DNA of 64,000 bases from Calliopum simillimum (GCA_951812925.1 OX638370.1:30309964-30373963); one strand, 5' to 3'. Shown: positions 33,589 through 46,017, numbered from the stretch's first letter. Numbers and translations are program-made. Notes: generated by a model not told the origin, from the letters alone.

Positions 33589-34218
33589 TATTTCGGGAAC
33601 TGGCAACACTAATGTCAATAGTTAAAGTCTGGCAACACCTTAATAAAGTTCGGCATTTTTTAGCATAAACGTACTCACAACGTTTTGATGTACAAGTGCT
33701 ATTTGTTTTGTTTGCAATGAGTTAAGAAAATCAATTTGGTGAGCCTTTTTTTGAGCAATTGATAAACTATGGGGTATCCAACGAGAACAAATTTTTTGCA
33801 AAAGCGAATGTATTGAAATGGAACTAATGTGCAAGGATGTCTCTATCTCACAATATGTCACATGACGATCTTTCAATATCAGTTCATGCACCGAATCGAT
33901 GTTTTGTGGCACAACAACCGATTTTGGACGACCTTCAAGGAAACCGTCGGCGACCGAACTACGACCACGATAGAATTCACTGTACCAGCGATATGCTGTG
34001 GTTTTTGATAGTGCCTTATTGCCATATAAAGAACGAAAACCTTCTCTTGAAATTTCCATTTTTTGGCTAAATTGATTTTCTTAACTCACCGTAAACAAAA
34101 CAAATAGCACTTGTACATCAAAATGTTGTGAGTACATTTATGCTAAAAAATGTCAAACTTTATTATAGTGTTGCCAGATTTTAGCTATTGACATTAGTGT
34201 TGCCAGTTCCCAAAATAT
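33589..34218 (-). mobile_element. mariner-derived MITE with about 150-bp inverted termini
   Basis: The left arm (about 33589-33745) and right arm (about 34065-34218) are long inverted copies containing GGGAACTGGCAACACTAATG and TTTTTTAGCATAAACGTACTC. The same motif lies inside the left end of the mariner at 3.85-3.95 kb, so the families are related. The interior encodes only the N-terminal part of a transposase. A solitary arm of the same family lies at 42521-42660. Confidence 0.83.
33640..34059 (-). CDS. 139-aa mariner DNA-binding-domain-only protein
   Basis: The open frame begins MEISREGFRSLYGNKA and runs through TTAYRWYSEFYRGRSSV, LEGRPKSVVVPQNID, LKDRHVTYCEIETSLHISS and CSRWIPHSLSIAQKK. 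That is the two helix-turn-helix subdomains and GRPK linker of a mariner transposase. It then reads out through the left terminal arm. The DDE catalytic domain is absent. It starts with ATG just inside the right arm, as in the autonomous mariner at 3953. It may be untranslated relic sequence; if expressed it could bind mariner termini without cutting. Function is inferred. Confidence 0.55.
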   Translation of the reverse strand: MEISREGFRSLYGNKALSKTTAYRWYSEFYRGRSSVADGFLEGRPKSVVVPQNIDSVHELILKDRHVTYCEIETSLHISSISIHSLLQKICSRWIPHSLSIAQKKAHQIDFLNSLQTKQIALVHQNVVSTFMLKNAELY

Positions 34219-34859
34219 AAATAGTACCCCACGTATTATGTAGCATAGATCTTAATTTTAAATAGTACTTAGTTTTGTTAACACTCTGTTAAGTTAAATA
34301 ATTAGCGCTTTTATGCAATTTTGTAACATTCTCTGACTCCATAACATTTGCAGCATCAAAGGGAGATCAAGCATGAATTTCACTGTAAACAATATGTTAA
34401 CGCTCTGTCAAACAGTAAGTGTAATAACCAATTCTTTCACTTTCACATTTTTTTTTTACGCGCAAACTTAATATAGTAACTTTATTCTTCAAATAATTCT
34501 TACGACAAATATATCACAAATACATATGAAATGAAAAAATAATTTTTAAAATTTAATTATCGAAAGTTTCGCTAACATTGCAAGGATAAGTCTGTATCTC
34601 ATTAAGATCAAGATAACAGAATTTGTTAGAAATCTCTGCTTAGTCGAAAAATGGATTTGTTTATCATATCACTATTAACGTTCTGTTAAGTATAGACCTA
34701 AGTTAATTTTCCGCACAGTAACTTTAAATCCAACACTGCTCTTGTCAACTGTCATCTATTAACAGACCATTGTGAAAATTTAGAACAAGCTGAGTCATTA
34801 AATTTCTGTTCTGCAGCCATTGAAACCAGATAATCTCAATCAGATAACTAGATAAGTTC

Positions 34860-35052
34860 AAAGGTAATACACGTAGATGTCGATAACACAGCGTGCATCC
34901 CAAAAAGCCGTGGCCGTGATCTTGTTGGCTGACAGACCCAACTTGGCCATCTTTGGTGCACGTTCTCTCGAAGAAATCCACTGTTTTAATTGTTCCTTGG
35001 TCTCTGGTGTATTGTGATCGATCCATGTTTTGTACCCGATAACGAATCGCAA
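34860..35052 (-). pseudogene. mariner transposase fragment (irritans-like)
   Basis: The minus-strand text MRFVIGYKTWIDHNTPETKE, QWISSRERAPKMAKLGLSAN and ATAFWDARCVIDIYVYYL matches the mariner segment around the first catalytic Asp (D.TWIH..TPE...QW....E..PK). Here the Asp itself is replaced (GYKTW). No termini or other domains are recognised. Confidence 0.72.
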
Positions 35053-35949
35053 AACTCTGCTTTGAAGAAGTGACGAATTTTTTTGGGTGACCTAATTTTT
35101 TTTTCTTGTGTTAGGAAACAGAGATTTGGTTGTGGTATATTTCTTCAAAAGTTTAAAGCACAGTTTAGAGCACTTTCTATGACAAAAATATGAACATGGT
35201 AAGACAATTTTGCAGTTTACAATATTGAAAATATAAAATCTTTCTGCACAATTGAACATTTAAATGAGTGATGATAATAAATTAAAATAGCACCTTTTAT
35301 GCATTTGGCGCACCCTTTGGAACAGTAGATATAAGTCAAATGCCCACAGTTGAGTTCAGTCTAAAAAAGAAATTTAAATTCGAGAGGTAGATAATGAAAC
35401 CACAGGAAGAGCAATATCACACTTAATTAAAATAAAAACAACAACAAAAACAACAAACAATAACAGCAGCAATTACAACAACAAGTAGCGAAGCCAATCG
35501 ACCCAGAGAGAATCAACTGCGTGTGACGCAATCATAAATAAAAGAATATGTACAACACAACAATCAATTGTATATGAACAATAAAATAAATAAAAGAGAA
35601 TTCATACATACGTAATTTTTCCTCAATGAATATAAAATAAAATTGTGGCAATATTTTGCTTAATTGTTCGCATGCTACACAGTCGTCGGTCGCTACAGTC
35701 AGTGCAGCAGTCAAAAGGGAAAAAGCTGATACAGCAATTGGCACCGAGGCCAAATGAAAACGACTATGGATACAAAAGCATTCGATATGGAATGCATAGC
35801 TGATTATATCGGGGCACAGTGGGCATATAATGTAATAAATGGAGTATTTAAAAATCAAACAATGGATTGATTCAGCATCAATAAATTTATCGATATATCG
35901 AAATTTAAATATATTGAGTACACTGTTCGACAATTTCGAACTTTTTGTA
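35053..35949. other. unassigned stretch
   Basis: A CAA-rich tract lies at 35436-35485. The interval 35640-35830 has mixed composition and may be unique host DNA. A 145-codon minus-strand frame (35532-35969) has no recognisable domain and overlaps the foldback, so I do not call it a gene. Confidence 0.4.
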
Positions 35950-37160
35950 AAACACATGAGAAAATCCAAAAAATTCTTAAAGTAGACGTTAAAAAAAAAA
36001 ATACCCGTGTCTCATGGTTTTTTTCCAGCACGTCACATTTTTCTTAATCGATTTTTGAAGGTTTTTTGTCCACTGTACATGAAAAAACAAAAATGCCGCA
36101 TTCTTGTGTTAAATCGATGAATTTAACTATATGATCCTTACATCTGATGTGTATCATGTTTTTAGTAAACTTATGCAGGATATTACGAGGAATATTTTTG
36201 CATAAAATTTTAACCCTGTTTAACCGCCACATGTGGGTCATTTTTGCCCTTTTCTTAAAAACGACACTTAAAACAGGGGAATATTGAGTCAGTTTGTACT
36301 ACTGAAATATTCGCTATAAAATTTCACAGTTAGTTTTTAAACACGTAAAGGTCGAAATTTAAGCCCGAAATAAAAAAAAAGTAAAATCAATTAACTAGGT
36401 CTTTTTACATTGCATATTAATTACATCCCTGACGCGCTTACCTTAAGTTTTAAGAATTTTTCGTCTTTTATAACTCTTAGTGAAATTTTTTGTAGGATAT
36501 TTTTCCAAATTCTTTAACCCATTGTGGCTCAGTTTTAGAAAAAGGGGTCAAAAAGACCCATAAAAACAGGATATAATAGGTTAATGTGTTCTTGGAAAAT
36601 GATCCTTGTGTGATTTCGTTATGATCTTGTGAGAACGAGTTTTGTCTAAAATGTAGTTTTAGAGTTTTACAGGAGGGTGAAATTTGGAAAATATTGATTG
36701 TTAGAAGTACTGACTGATTTTAACGATTTTTTTGGTTTCGGGATGAAATTTGGCTTTTTAGTGTTCAACAACTAGTGGTGAAATTGTATAGCAAATTTTC
36801 TGTAGTACATACTGACTGAATATCCCCTGTTTTAGGTGTCATTTTTGTACCTTTTTGTGAAAAGGGCTTAAATGACCCACATGTGGGGGTTGTGCAGGGT
36901 TAAAATTTTTTACAAAAATATTTCCCGCAATATCCTGCTTAAGTTTGCTGAACACATGATACACCTAAGATGTAAGGATCATATAGTTAAATTCATCGAT
37001 TTAACACAAGAATGCGGTATTTTTGTTTTTTTCATGTACAGTGGATAAACAACATCAAAAATCGATTAAAAAAAATGTGAGTACTGGAGAAAAACCACGA
37101 GACAAGGGTATGTTTTTTAAAGTCTACTTTAAGAATTTTTTGGATTTTCTCATGTTTTTT
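35950..37160. repeat. second foldback of the 13-kb family
   Basis: The left arm (about 35950-36250) and right arm (about 36840-37160) are inverted copies. They match the inner arms of the 13.0-14.8 kb foldback (ATGATCCTTACATCTGA; CACTGTACATGAAAAAACA; ATTAAACAAGAATGC-like text). The centre is longer (about 600 bp) and includes one TTAACCCATTGTGGC palindromic unit near 36513-36583. The outer about 500-bp arms seen at 13 kb are absent. Confidence 0.82.
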
Positions 37161-37988
37161 TTTTTTTGCATATATTCAACTATCGAATTATTGAAAACAA
37201 ACAGAATCAAGTATCAAGTGGTGAAAAGAAACAACCAGAGATGTGCAATTACAATCGGAAAACGAAATAATTCAGTAGTTACGGTACTAAGCATCAGTAT
37301 GAGATATGACAAAAGTAACGACTGGAAACAATAAGATGGCTTTTGAGTATGTACATTCTTCGAAACTGTTGCTAGAACCGTACCACCCAAGATGAAAAAT
37401 TTCTAGCGCTTCTTATCCAAGCACTTTAAAAGCGCTTGTCCCCATAGAAATTTAGAAGCACTTTCACAATGATTTTTTATAAGGCTACAGTAAGAACAAC
37501 ATGGTTCCGATTTTTTTTGAAAAAAGTTTGAAATTTATTCCAGAAAAGTATGAAATTTATTCCAAAATAGTCTAAAATTAATACTTTTGTTGGCATTGTT
37601 CCATATAAATACTTTTTGGTTTTAAAATTAAACTTAAATTTAAACTGTGTACGAACCTAATTGAACATATATGTATATTTCTGGAAGTGGAATCGCCCAT
37701 TTCTTTTAGCATAGGACCTTCCCCTAATTGGTAACAACATATTTCATACTCCGCAGCAAATTTGAATCCATTTAAATCGATCCTCCGAGAGAAATATATT
37801 CGTCCGTTGTATATGAGTTGGGATACCTTTACTCTAAAGGATGATATCTTACTTTCCGAAATTAAAAAGTTCAAAGGAATATAAAGATATCTCGAAATCC
37901 CGAAAGTATATGAGCAATGTTAACATCGGATTCGTATTCAGCGTCGAAAAAACGTTAAGGTTCATAAGTAAGTATTTAGGTTCATAAG
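37161..37988. other. unassigned stretch
   Basis: Short frames only. Just before the next hairpin the phrase AGGTTCATAAG occurs twice (37959-37988 region). Confidence 0.4.
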
Positions 37989-38238
37989 TCTGTGCAAAGA
38001 TGGCAAAAGCTGCTAAAGAGCAGTTCTTGTGAAAATGAGTTATGCAGTCCAGGAAATTGTTCTCAGTGAGATCTTACAAGCTGGCAAAAACGGTTTTGCT
38101 CTAGGACTTGTAGTTCCTTAGAAAAACCACTTGAAAAACCGGATTTTGTGATTTTTTCATATCAATTTAAAATTTAAATTTACTCTCCAGAAAAATTATG
38201 AAAACAAGCGATAGCAGCTTTTGCCATCTTTGCACAGA
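37989..38238. repeat. 250-bp MITE-like hairpin with 26-bp perfect termini
   Basis: TCTGTGCAAAGATGGCAAAA (37989 onward, 26 bp in all) is perfectly inverted at 38213-38238. The interior is noncoding. No clear target duplication is seen, so the superfamily is unknown. Confidence 0.78.
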
Positions 38239-39839
38239 AGTATACTTAGACAAAAGTTCATAAATTTTTTTTTTTGCAGTAGAATTAATGTTTGTTAACT
38301 TTTTGCTTCAACTGAACAAAATATGGTCTTCTTCCGTTATATCCACCAAAACGAAAGTGCGCAATTTTGATTCAAATGTGAAATCGGTTTTGTTATATGG
38401 ATGCGAAACATGGCAAGGGATCGTAACAAATGGAGACTTATCATATTAGCCCTATGCTCTTCCTATAAGTAATAGGAGAATACATACATACATTGGTTCA
38501 AGAGATATTTGAAAAAAAAAAAATTTTAAATAATCCAGAGCATGGTATTGAAATACTGGATAAATGAAGAACTATAATGCCTTTTAATTTTCTTAAGAAT
38601 GTCCAGTAGACTGATTCAAAAATAGAAGTTGCTCGTTCCCCGGGCAAAAAGAAAAAGTTTCAGTATGTTTCAGTCCATTTCCGAAATCATTCCGAACCTG
38701 CAATTTGGAGATATTTTCTATTCAATCGATAATTTCCGATTTTTTGTTTATTTTTTTTTTATTTAACTTCAATATTTCGATAGCATTCGCTACTATAAAA
38801 TGATCTTAACATCTACAACTACCGCTTTTCTGAATGGGACCTTTTTCACAGTGTGCCGATTGTGTCACAAAAGCCCACTGTGCAAAAGCAGCATAATATC
38901 AAAACCACCCTCTATTTCATAAAGGAAGCTAATGAAAACGATAGCAGGGTGTCCACAAAAGTAGCAAATGTATAAATTATACAGAGGGTTGATATTTTAT
39001 TTCATATCTATGTAAACTGCGTAAATTAAAAGAATTTCTAAACTAATTTCCAAGCACTCAAAGGCTCGCACTCTCTCTCTCTCTCTCTCGACCTACAACA
39101 ACAGGGCGACGAACTATGACGCCAAGGACACACGCGCCATTTAAATTAAAAATTGCACGCGCTTTTTGTCCGTTTGTCTCTAAGTTTTATTTACGCAATT
39201 TTCAAGTTCTTGAATAAATAAAAGTAGAAATTTCTCATTAAATATTTCGTTTTGTTTTGGTAATTTCTTTATGTCATGAAATGTGTTGCTTTTCACGTGT
39301 ACTTACTGTAAATTGCTTTAGTTGCGTGTTATTTGCAAATACCTTGTGTTGACATTTGTCGTCTGGCATCTGAGAGTCAACATAAATGAATTTTTAATTT
39401 AACTTCCTTATTTTTTTCCTACTTTTGCTTAAGTCCTTAGCTTGGCGTTGTAGACGCCGCGCCATGCCAGGATAATTTGACATGCCGGAAACACGGAAGT
39501 ATACAACACCAAATTGCACTTGCAAAAACCAACACACACACAAACACATACATAAACATTAAAATACCAACACCTTCGTGAGTTTAACATCTTCATTTCA
39601 AAAAAGACCACACACACAGCCAGAGCCAGCTACCTTTAAAAGAACTTGAGCTTAAGTTTCTTATGTTTTATTTGAATATCCTGCTGTGTTTCCTTAACGC
39701 GTCAAATTAGGAATTCTTTTGCCAAGAGAGTGCGTCTTTAATTTACTTTTCCGCAATTCATGTCATTTTGGCATAAGTTACAGTGATGGCGAATTAAAAG
39801 TACGAAATCATGTAGCAGCAGCGTGTTTTATACTTGTTT
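38239..39839. other. unassigned stretch with microsatellites
   Basis: (CT)n lies at 39071-39089 and a CA-rich tract near 39530-39545. The short inverted pair CACAGTGTG...CCACTGTG lies near 38850-38885. There is no gene. Confidence 0.45.
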
Positions 39840-41000
39840 CATAAACATCATTTAAAGTTTTAAATAAAGGTGGAAAAACAAAAAACGGTGTGGACGAACA
39901 TGCACATTTGCAGACAAACGAATTTAGTTTGTTTTTTAAATTTTCTCTATATTTGTTGGACAAATTCGAGTATTTTCTGAAATTTGTTTTATGAACTTCC
40001 TTTAAGCCAAAGGCGGACAAACAAAACACGATGTGGACAAACATGGACAATTGCGGACAAATGAATTTAATTTGTATTTTAAATTTAATCCATATTACGG
40101 AGACAAAATCGATTTTTTTCTGCAATTTGTTATCTGAACATCCTTTAAACCAAAGTTGGACACACAAAAAAACAATATAGACAAACATGGACATTTTCGA
40201 ACACGAAATTGATTTGGTTTTTAAATTTTCTGCATATTTGTGAGACAAAATCGAGTTTTATTCTAAAATTCAATGTCTTGAACATCCTTTAAACCAAATT
40301 TGGACAAACAAAAAACGATGTGGACAAACATAGACATTTGGGGACAAACGAGTTTAGTTCGATTTTTTATTTTTTTCTATGTTTGGGTGACAAGTTCGAG
40401 TTTTTTCAGATTATTATTGGATATTGGTTGAATCAAATGTGGACATACAAAAAAAAAAACAAGATGGACAAACGTGGGTATTTGCGAATAATTTTATTTT
40501 TTATTTTTTTTTATTTTTCACCATAACTATTTCTGAAAATCTTTTAAGAGAACTTAGACATACAAAAAAAAAAAAAAAAACAATGTGGACAAATATGGAC
40601 ATTTGATGGGCAATTGAATTCATAACAATTTTTGATTATTTCTTAGCTTATTTATTATAAACAAAAAAATTTGTGGACTAACGTCGATATTCAATGGCTT
40701 GTCATGTAAAGTTTAATTTTCGAGGGCCATATTTACATATTCTAAAACAAGCGTTTTCTAGTCTCACAATGTTGAATAAAGAAACCAAAAAATGGCGGAA
40801 AAAGATGAACACTCGATGGACAATCAAATGAAGTATAAAAATTTGTTCTTCTTTGGAAACAAAATTACACAAATAACCAAAAATATGAACAAACATAATA
40901 AGCTTTTGGGACCAAATTCGAAAATTTATTTTTTCAAAATGTTTTGACTTAAGCTGGTCAAATAAATAGAAATGATGGACAAATGTGAACTCCCTTACTG
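39840..41000. repeat. satellite-like array of about 140-bp units
   Basis: The phrase ATGTGGACAAACATGGACA recurs near 39889, 40029, 40170, 40316, 40460, 40581 and, more diverged, to about 40980. It is followed each time by TTTAAATTTTCT...GACAAAATCGAG and CATCCTTTAAACCAAA. Spacing is about 120-147 bp. A 146-codon minus-strand frame across the first three units repeats the same peptide words and is not a gene. Confidence 0.82.
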
Positions 41001-41016
41001 AATTCCAAAGGTATAA

Positions 41017-41070
41017 TATATACAGCGACGGTTCGAAACTTGAGTCCGGCATTACACTGGCATATTTCTA
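41017..41070 (+). pseudogene. scrap of non-LTR retrotransposon RNase H
   Basis: The frame IYSDGSKLESGITLAYF followed by a stop matches the first Asp motif of the LINE-type RNase H domain (Y.DGSK....G). Nothing else of the element is recognisable beside it. The match is short. Confidence 0.45.
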
Positions 41071-42520
41071 AAGACATGAATAGCCACAAACCTTACTCGA
41101 TATCTGAACTTTATATTACCTTAATTACTTTAATTTGGTTCAAAACTGATTTAAAATGTACCTATAAATCGGGAAGCAAACCGGGATTTCAAGGTGTTCA
41201 AATGTCGCTAATTCGACGCTATTGAAAATATCGGTATAAAGAATACAAAATGCGTCTTAGTCCCAGGATTTGAAATATTTTAAAATATTTTGGGTATATA
41301 TGGACTCGTCCATAAAAAATGAACTCAATTAGGGTAGAAAATTGAACAAAACTCGACTAGGAGGGGTATGAAAGTCAGGTGTGGCATATCCTTTAGGAAT
41401 ATGCCACACCAGGAAAGACTTGAAATACCTAAATTTAAGTGGACGTCTTTTATGAACGAACCTTAACCTAATAAATTTACCAGTGTAATCGATGAGTAAT
41501 CAAATGCACAATTTTAATTTAGTAATTTATTTTCGCCACAACTATTAATGTAATTTCGGTAAATAAGATAGAAAAAAGACGAAACAATGACGGCGAAATT
41601 TGCCACCCCTGTATTGTGTTTGTTGTTATTGTTGTATGTTGTTAGTGTACAATTGCTCGAATGAATTTCAGATATAATTTTGAAAATACTTTCAGGCAAC
41701 CAGAACGGAGAACAAAAACCAACAACCACCACCACCCTTGTGCCAGCTGCCGCCTGCTGCTGTTGCTGTAGCCATGTCTAGCATGAAAACTCTCATTCCG
41801 GTACAAGCAGTGCAGCAGAATCGAATCCGAAACCAGCAACAAAATTCAACAATGTAAGTTGATTTATTCGAATGGTGTTTGCAGAGTCATGAGGGGACGA
41901 GAGTGAAGGACAATCCAAAAGAGAACGCGTTTTCGCACATGAAATTTTAGGATTTTCACTGTTGATGGTGATGCGCCGCTGTTGCTGTTGTTGTTATAAT
42001 GTTGCACTCATTGTTTTCAAAATGTTTTATTTGTTTCAATTTCATTTTATTCTATGGAAATAAGCAATGTTCCGCTTACACACAAGGGCGCTGGAAGTGT
42101 TAAACTTCGGCAGAGAAATGTAACTTTTTTAAGGGGAGCACTAAATTACATTAAAGTTAAAATTCTTTTGAAAGAAAAATAGAAAAAAAAAATATGTTAA
42201 TTGAGTGAAAAAAAAAAAGAACAGGAGAAGAAAGTGACAATGATTTATGTGAAAAAAGACAAAATACGTGTCTTAACCCATTTTACTCAAAAAAATACAT
42301 ATATATATCAGAAAAAAATCGTTGGTCAAAACATTTTCAAAACTGAGAAAATGTCGAAAATCTATGAAAAATTCGTAAAATTTTCAAAAATTCAAAATAA
42401 CCACAATGGTTTTTTAGTCGAAAAATTTTGTAAAACTTAAAAATTAATAAAAAATCTTCAAAATTCAAGAAACAGGTACTGAAAAGTTGACAAATACAAA
42501 CAATTTTGCTTGCACTCTTA
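41071..42520. other. unassigned stretch
   Basis: It contains a small perfect hairpin near 41378-41411 (GTGTGGCATATCC...GGAATATGCCACAC), a CTG/CAG-rich interval 41700-41990 and a GAAAAT-rich tract near 42330-42470. No gene is recognised, though 41690-41990 has composition like host regulatory or untranslated DNA. Confidence 0.4.
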
Positions 42521-42660
42521 ACAAAACAAATAACACTTGCACATCAAAACGTTGTGAGTACGTTTATGCTAAAAAATGTCATACTTTATTGTGGTATTGC
42601 CAGATTTTAGTTATTGAAATTAGTGTTGCCAGTTTCCTAAATATAAATAGAACCCTACGT
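42521..42660. repeat. solitary arm of the mariner MITE
   Basis: The sequence from AACAAAACAAATAACACTTG through ATATAAATAGAACCC matches the right arm of the 33.6-34.2 kb MITE at roughly 90% by eye. No second arm is nearby. Confidence 0.82.
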
Positions 42661-44213
42661 TTAATGTTAAAAGAATACCTATAGCAGAAAGTTTCATTGA
42701 ATACGTTCTTACATGAGCACTAGGTTTGTTAAAAAGATGACTCTCTCTTAGAAAAAGTTCAAAAGTTTCTTTTTGCAAAAATAATATGCTGTGCACAAGA
42801 TTAGCTCACAAAGTTATAATTTAGAGCTCCCTTAATACAAAAGCAGTGCTTTTTGAGAGGAATTTTATATTCCTTTTTCAGTAAAATATACGTTACAATT
42901 TTCAAGGACTTTAGGATCGGTTTTATATCCTCCCAAATTTTTTTCTGTGTAGCTGATAACTAAATAATGTATTTGTAAAATATATTTATTTAAAAGTCAT
43001 TAAGGAAAATATGCGATCTGTTTTGATTTATTTCTTGAAGTTGAATTTGAATTCGGCCACGATATTGAGATATCCTAACCTTAAATTTCAAAAAACATAG
43101 TCTTCTCCATATTTTTGAAGCTCAATAACAAGAGAATGTAACGTTCATCCAAAAAAATCTGTTCCAGAAATGGAAAGTTTCTTCTTATAAAATGAAAAAC
43201 TGAATTTCGCGATTTTTGTTGGTCTAAATACTCATAAATGGTAAAAACAAAAGATCATTTCAATAGGTTTTTCGATTATAAATATAGATCCGGGCACAAA
43301 ATCACACAGTCACTACAGAATTTTCAGATATCCTAACCTAAAACATGATACGTAAGTTGAGAGTCCATTCTTTTCCTTGAAAACTCGATTGAAATTATAT
43401 CGATATCTTTTCTTTTTGGTGAAAACAAGTTTTTTTGTTATTTTAGTTTACAATATATCGGCTGAAAAATATATAAATCGATATAATTCAAAACGTGCTG
43501 CTTTTAACTCCCGTATCATATTTTCGAACTGAACGGTACCTTGGCTTCTTATAGAGCTTGAAAAATAGCGAACATTTTAGGATATCTTAAAATCCTGACA
43601 AGATGGAGCAATTCTGTGTACGCAATACTTTTGGTTTATTCGTAAGAAGAAGTTGTTCTGATTTTCATTTTCATATATTCCGACTCAAGGCAACTAGCGC
43701 ACAAAACCGTCAATTAAACTTAAATGATAAAACTACGAGATTGATCCTATTTTCCCATTTGGTGTGAAGCTAAAAAATGCTCTTAGAAGATTAAAAACAA
43801 TCAAAGAAATTTTTAAAAATTGAAAAATATTGATAACTTGTAGACACTTTTTTTAGAGGAATAGAATTTTCTAGAGCGACAGCTGTCAAACCAGTTGTCA
43901 AAGTAAATACAAGTGTTCGACATTTATGTTCAGTATAATTTGGCAAATTACCATGCGAAGACTTACAATATTACCCGCATTATTGGCGAGATAGTTAAGG
44001 TGCAATATGCTTGAAAAAGTGGTGCAAAATTCTAGCAACAGGAGGGTCTTCATAAGACGCAACCGCGGTGGCCATATGAATGAAATTGTGTGCAAACAAT
44101 AAATGCCATAAAAATTTAAAACTAATTAAGCCAAAATATTGGCTATTTCATTACTATTGAAAACAAAGCCACTATTATCTTAGTTACTCGGAAAAAAATT
44201 GTGTAACCTGGAA
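42661..44213. other. unassigned stretch with 'ATATCCTAACC' wording
   Basis: The phrase GATATCCTAACC appears near 43069 and 43327 and again near 63501, suggesting diverged copies of a repeat related to the window-end inverted repeat. A minus-strand frame at 43898-44095 has no recognisable domain. Confidence 0.4.
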
Positions 44214-44605
44214 TCTATATATTAATATGCAAGACAAAAATTTGTCATCCTTTTTTTACTATGCAAGAAATGGAGTACGACTTTGAATTATACACCATTA
44301 GAAATGTATTTGTGTGTAGATGTACACAAAGATAAAATTATGTTAATATTTTGACTTTAAGCCAGGTAGAATTATATACAAATTTTTCAATATAAGCCAC
44401 AACAAAATACACGGTCACACAGAACTGCAAAAAGGATAAAGCACAAATTGAAAAAGCATAGCACTTCGTGTTTTTGGTTTTGATAAATGATAAATGAGCT
44501 TTCCTTTTTTCTACCAAATAGCGAAAAAGTACTAAGTGTTCAAAATGTACCACAATTATTTATTAATACATTTGTGGTAAAATTTTGACCAATGGGTGAT
44601 TCCAG
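44214..44605 (+). mobile_element. non-autonomous Helitron, copy 1
   Basis: The 5' end TCTATATATTAATATGCAAG is preceded by A. The 3' end is GATTCCAG followed by T, with hairpin GGTAAAATTTTGACC about 10 bp upstream. It has no target duplication or inverted termini, and aligns with two other copies at 46457-46866 and 49640-50064. The 3' tetranucleotide here is CCAG instead of CTAG, probably a point change. No Rep/helicase is present. Confidence 0.75.
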
Positions 44606-44609
44606 TACA

Positions 44610-44780
44610 TAAATTAAAAACAAGAGTCGAAAAATTTTGAAAAAGTAGTTTAATATGGGAGAATTCGAAAAGTGGGGAAAAATCCGACATGTGCTGAAAG
44701 AGAGAAATAAGTTTTGAAAAAGTTGAAAATGGAAAAGTTCGAAAAATGTTAAAGGAATGTTGCAAAAGTCTGGAAAATAT
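44610..44780. repeat. degenerate TCGAAAA array
   Basis: Repeated TCGAAAAATTTTGAAAAAGT-type words lie directly after the Helitron. Related arrays lie near 42340-42450 and 51000-51570. Minus-strand frames here are compositional. Confidence 0.6.
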
Positions 44781-46017
44781 TGAAATACGTACATTTTTAT
44801 GTATGTTCAAAATTTAAACTTTCAATAATCCAACAAGGCATATACTAAACTGCTATCACGAACTACATATACCCATAGATCAATCCCCTTTCAAAAATAT
44901 GGTTTTCCTCCAGCATTCCAAAAACCGTTTCAATCTTCTATGAAAGTTTCAACTCTATTATACCAGCAATATGACGGTTTGGATGCGAAGAGTCGAATAA
45001 TTTAAATCTAAAAAACGTTGCAGATTCAAAATAATCTAACAATCTAAAAAGAAAACAACAAATTAAAAGAGAGGAGACATGGTATAATAAGACATCATCG
45101 CTTAAATTGTGTATATGAATAATTAAAAAAAGGTTTATTTAAAAACCCCAAAAAAAAAAAAACGAAACATTTAAATAACTTTCAAAGGATGAAATTTGTA
45201 AAAGTCAACAAAACATTTAAGTAAAGCACAAAAAAACACAACTTCTAAAGGATGAAATATGTAAAAGTCATGTCAAACATTACAGTATTTTGCAATTTCG
45301 TTAATGAACCCCAAAAAATAAAAAATAAAAAAACCATCAAAAAACAATAAAATACATAAAGAAAGAGCAGCCAACTAAGAAGTCAAAAAAGAACTCGAAA
45401 AATTGTATCTTTGCCATTTTTGCTTTCTTTCATCATGTCGTTTATTATGTGATGTCATCTTTGTCGTATTTGTTTATTTCAGTAAAATGAGTCATTTCAC
45501 TTTGATATGACTGACTTTTCGGTGTCTTCGCTCTCTTTTCATCATTTATTCTCATTGTTATTTAAATATTCCATGATCTGCTTAAAATCAATAAAACCCA
45601 AAAAAACGTTTGATGAATATATTAAGAGGTAGCAGAGAATAGAGGAAAGGAAAGAATACAACAATCTGAAGACTCGCTTATACTGAAATAAATTAAATTA
45701 AATTTTTGTTCTTTAAGTAACACGTGTGAAAAATGTAAATTGAGTTATTCGGTAATTTCAAACATGGAAAATTAAATTCTTACACCTTAAGAGAATCCCT
45801 TATTTATATGCAATCACCGGTCAGGTGAAGATGTAATGCATTGTAAGCGTTTCCTTATGGCGAACGGAAGTAACTTTATTAAGTTGTTGGGAAAGTCGTA
45901 GAAAGATTTGAAGGCAGCATCCTCCTGATTTCACTTTTTATTGTTATAGATGATTTTGTAGCCATACAAAATAAAAAAAAAAATGAATGAAATTTTTACT
46001 AGACATAAGGAAACTTA
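44781..46017. other. unassigned AT-rich stretch
   Basis: A short direct repeat (AAAGGATGAAATTTGTAAAAG) occurs near 45185 and 45247. No gene is supported. Confidence 0.4.

Noticed and set aside
35532..35969. 145-codon minus-strand open frame
   Set aside because: No recognisable domain, T-rich hydrophobicity from composition, and the end lies in a foldback arm.
38840..38890. Transib/Chapaev-like CACAGTG...CACTGTG element
   Set aside because: Only about 36 bp apart with no interior or target duplication; a small hairpin is a sufficient explanation.
39808..40248. 146-codon minus-strand open frame
   Set aside because: It covers the first satellite units and repeats the same peptide pattern; no domain.
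41642..41842. Possible small exon in a CAG-rich region
   Set aside because: No splice-flanked continuation, domain or codon bias; could be untranslated DNA of a gene outside the window.
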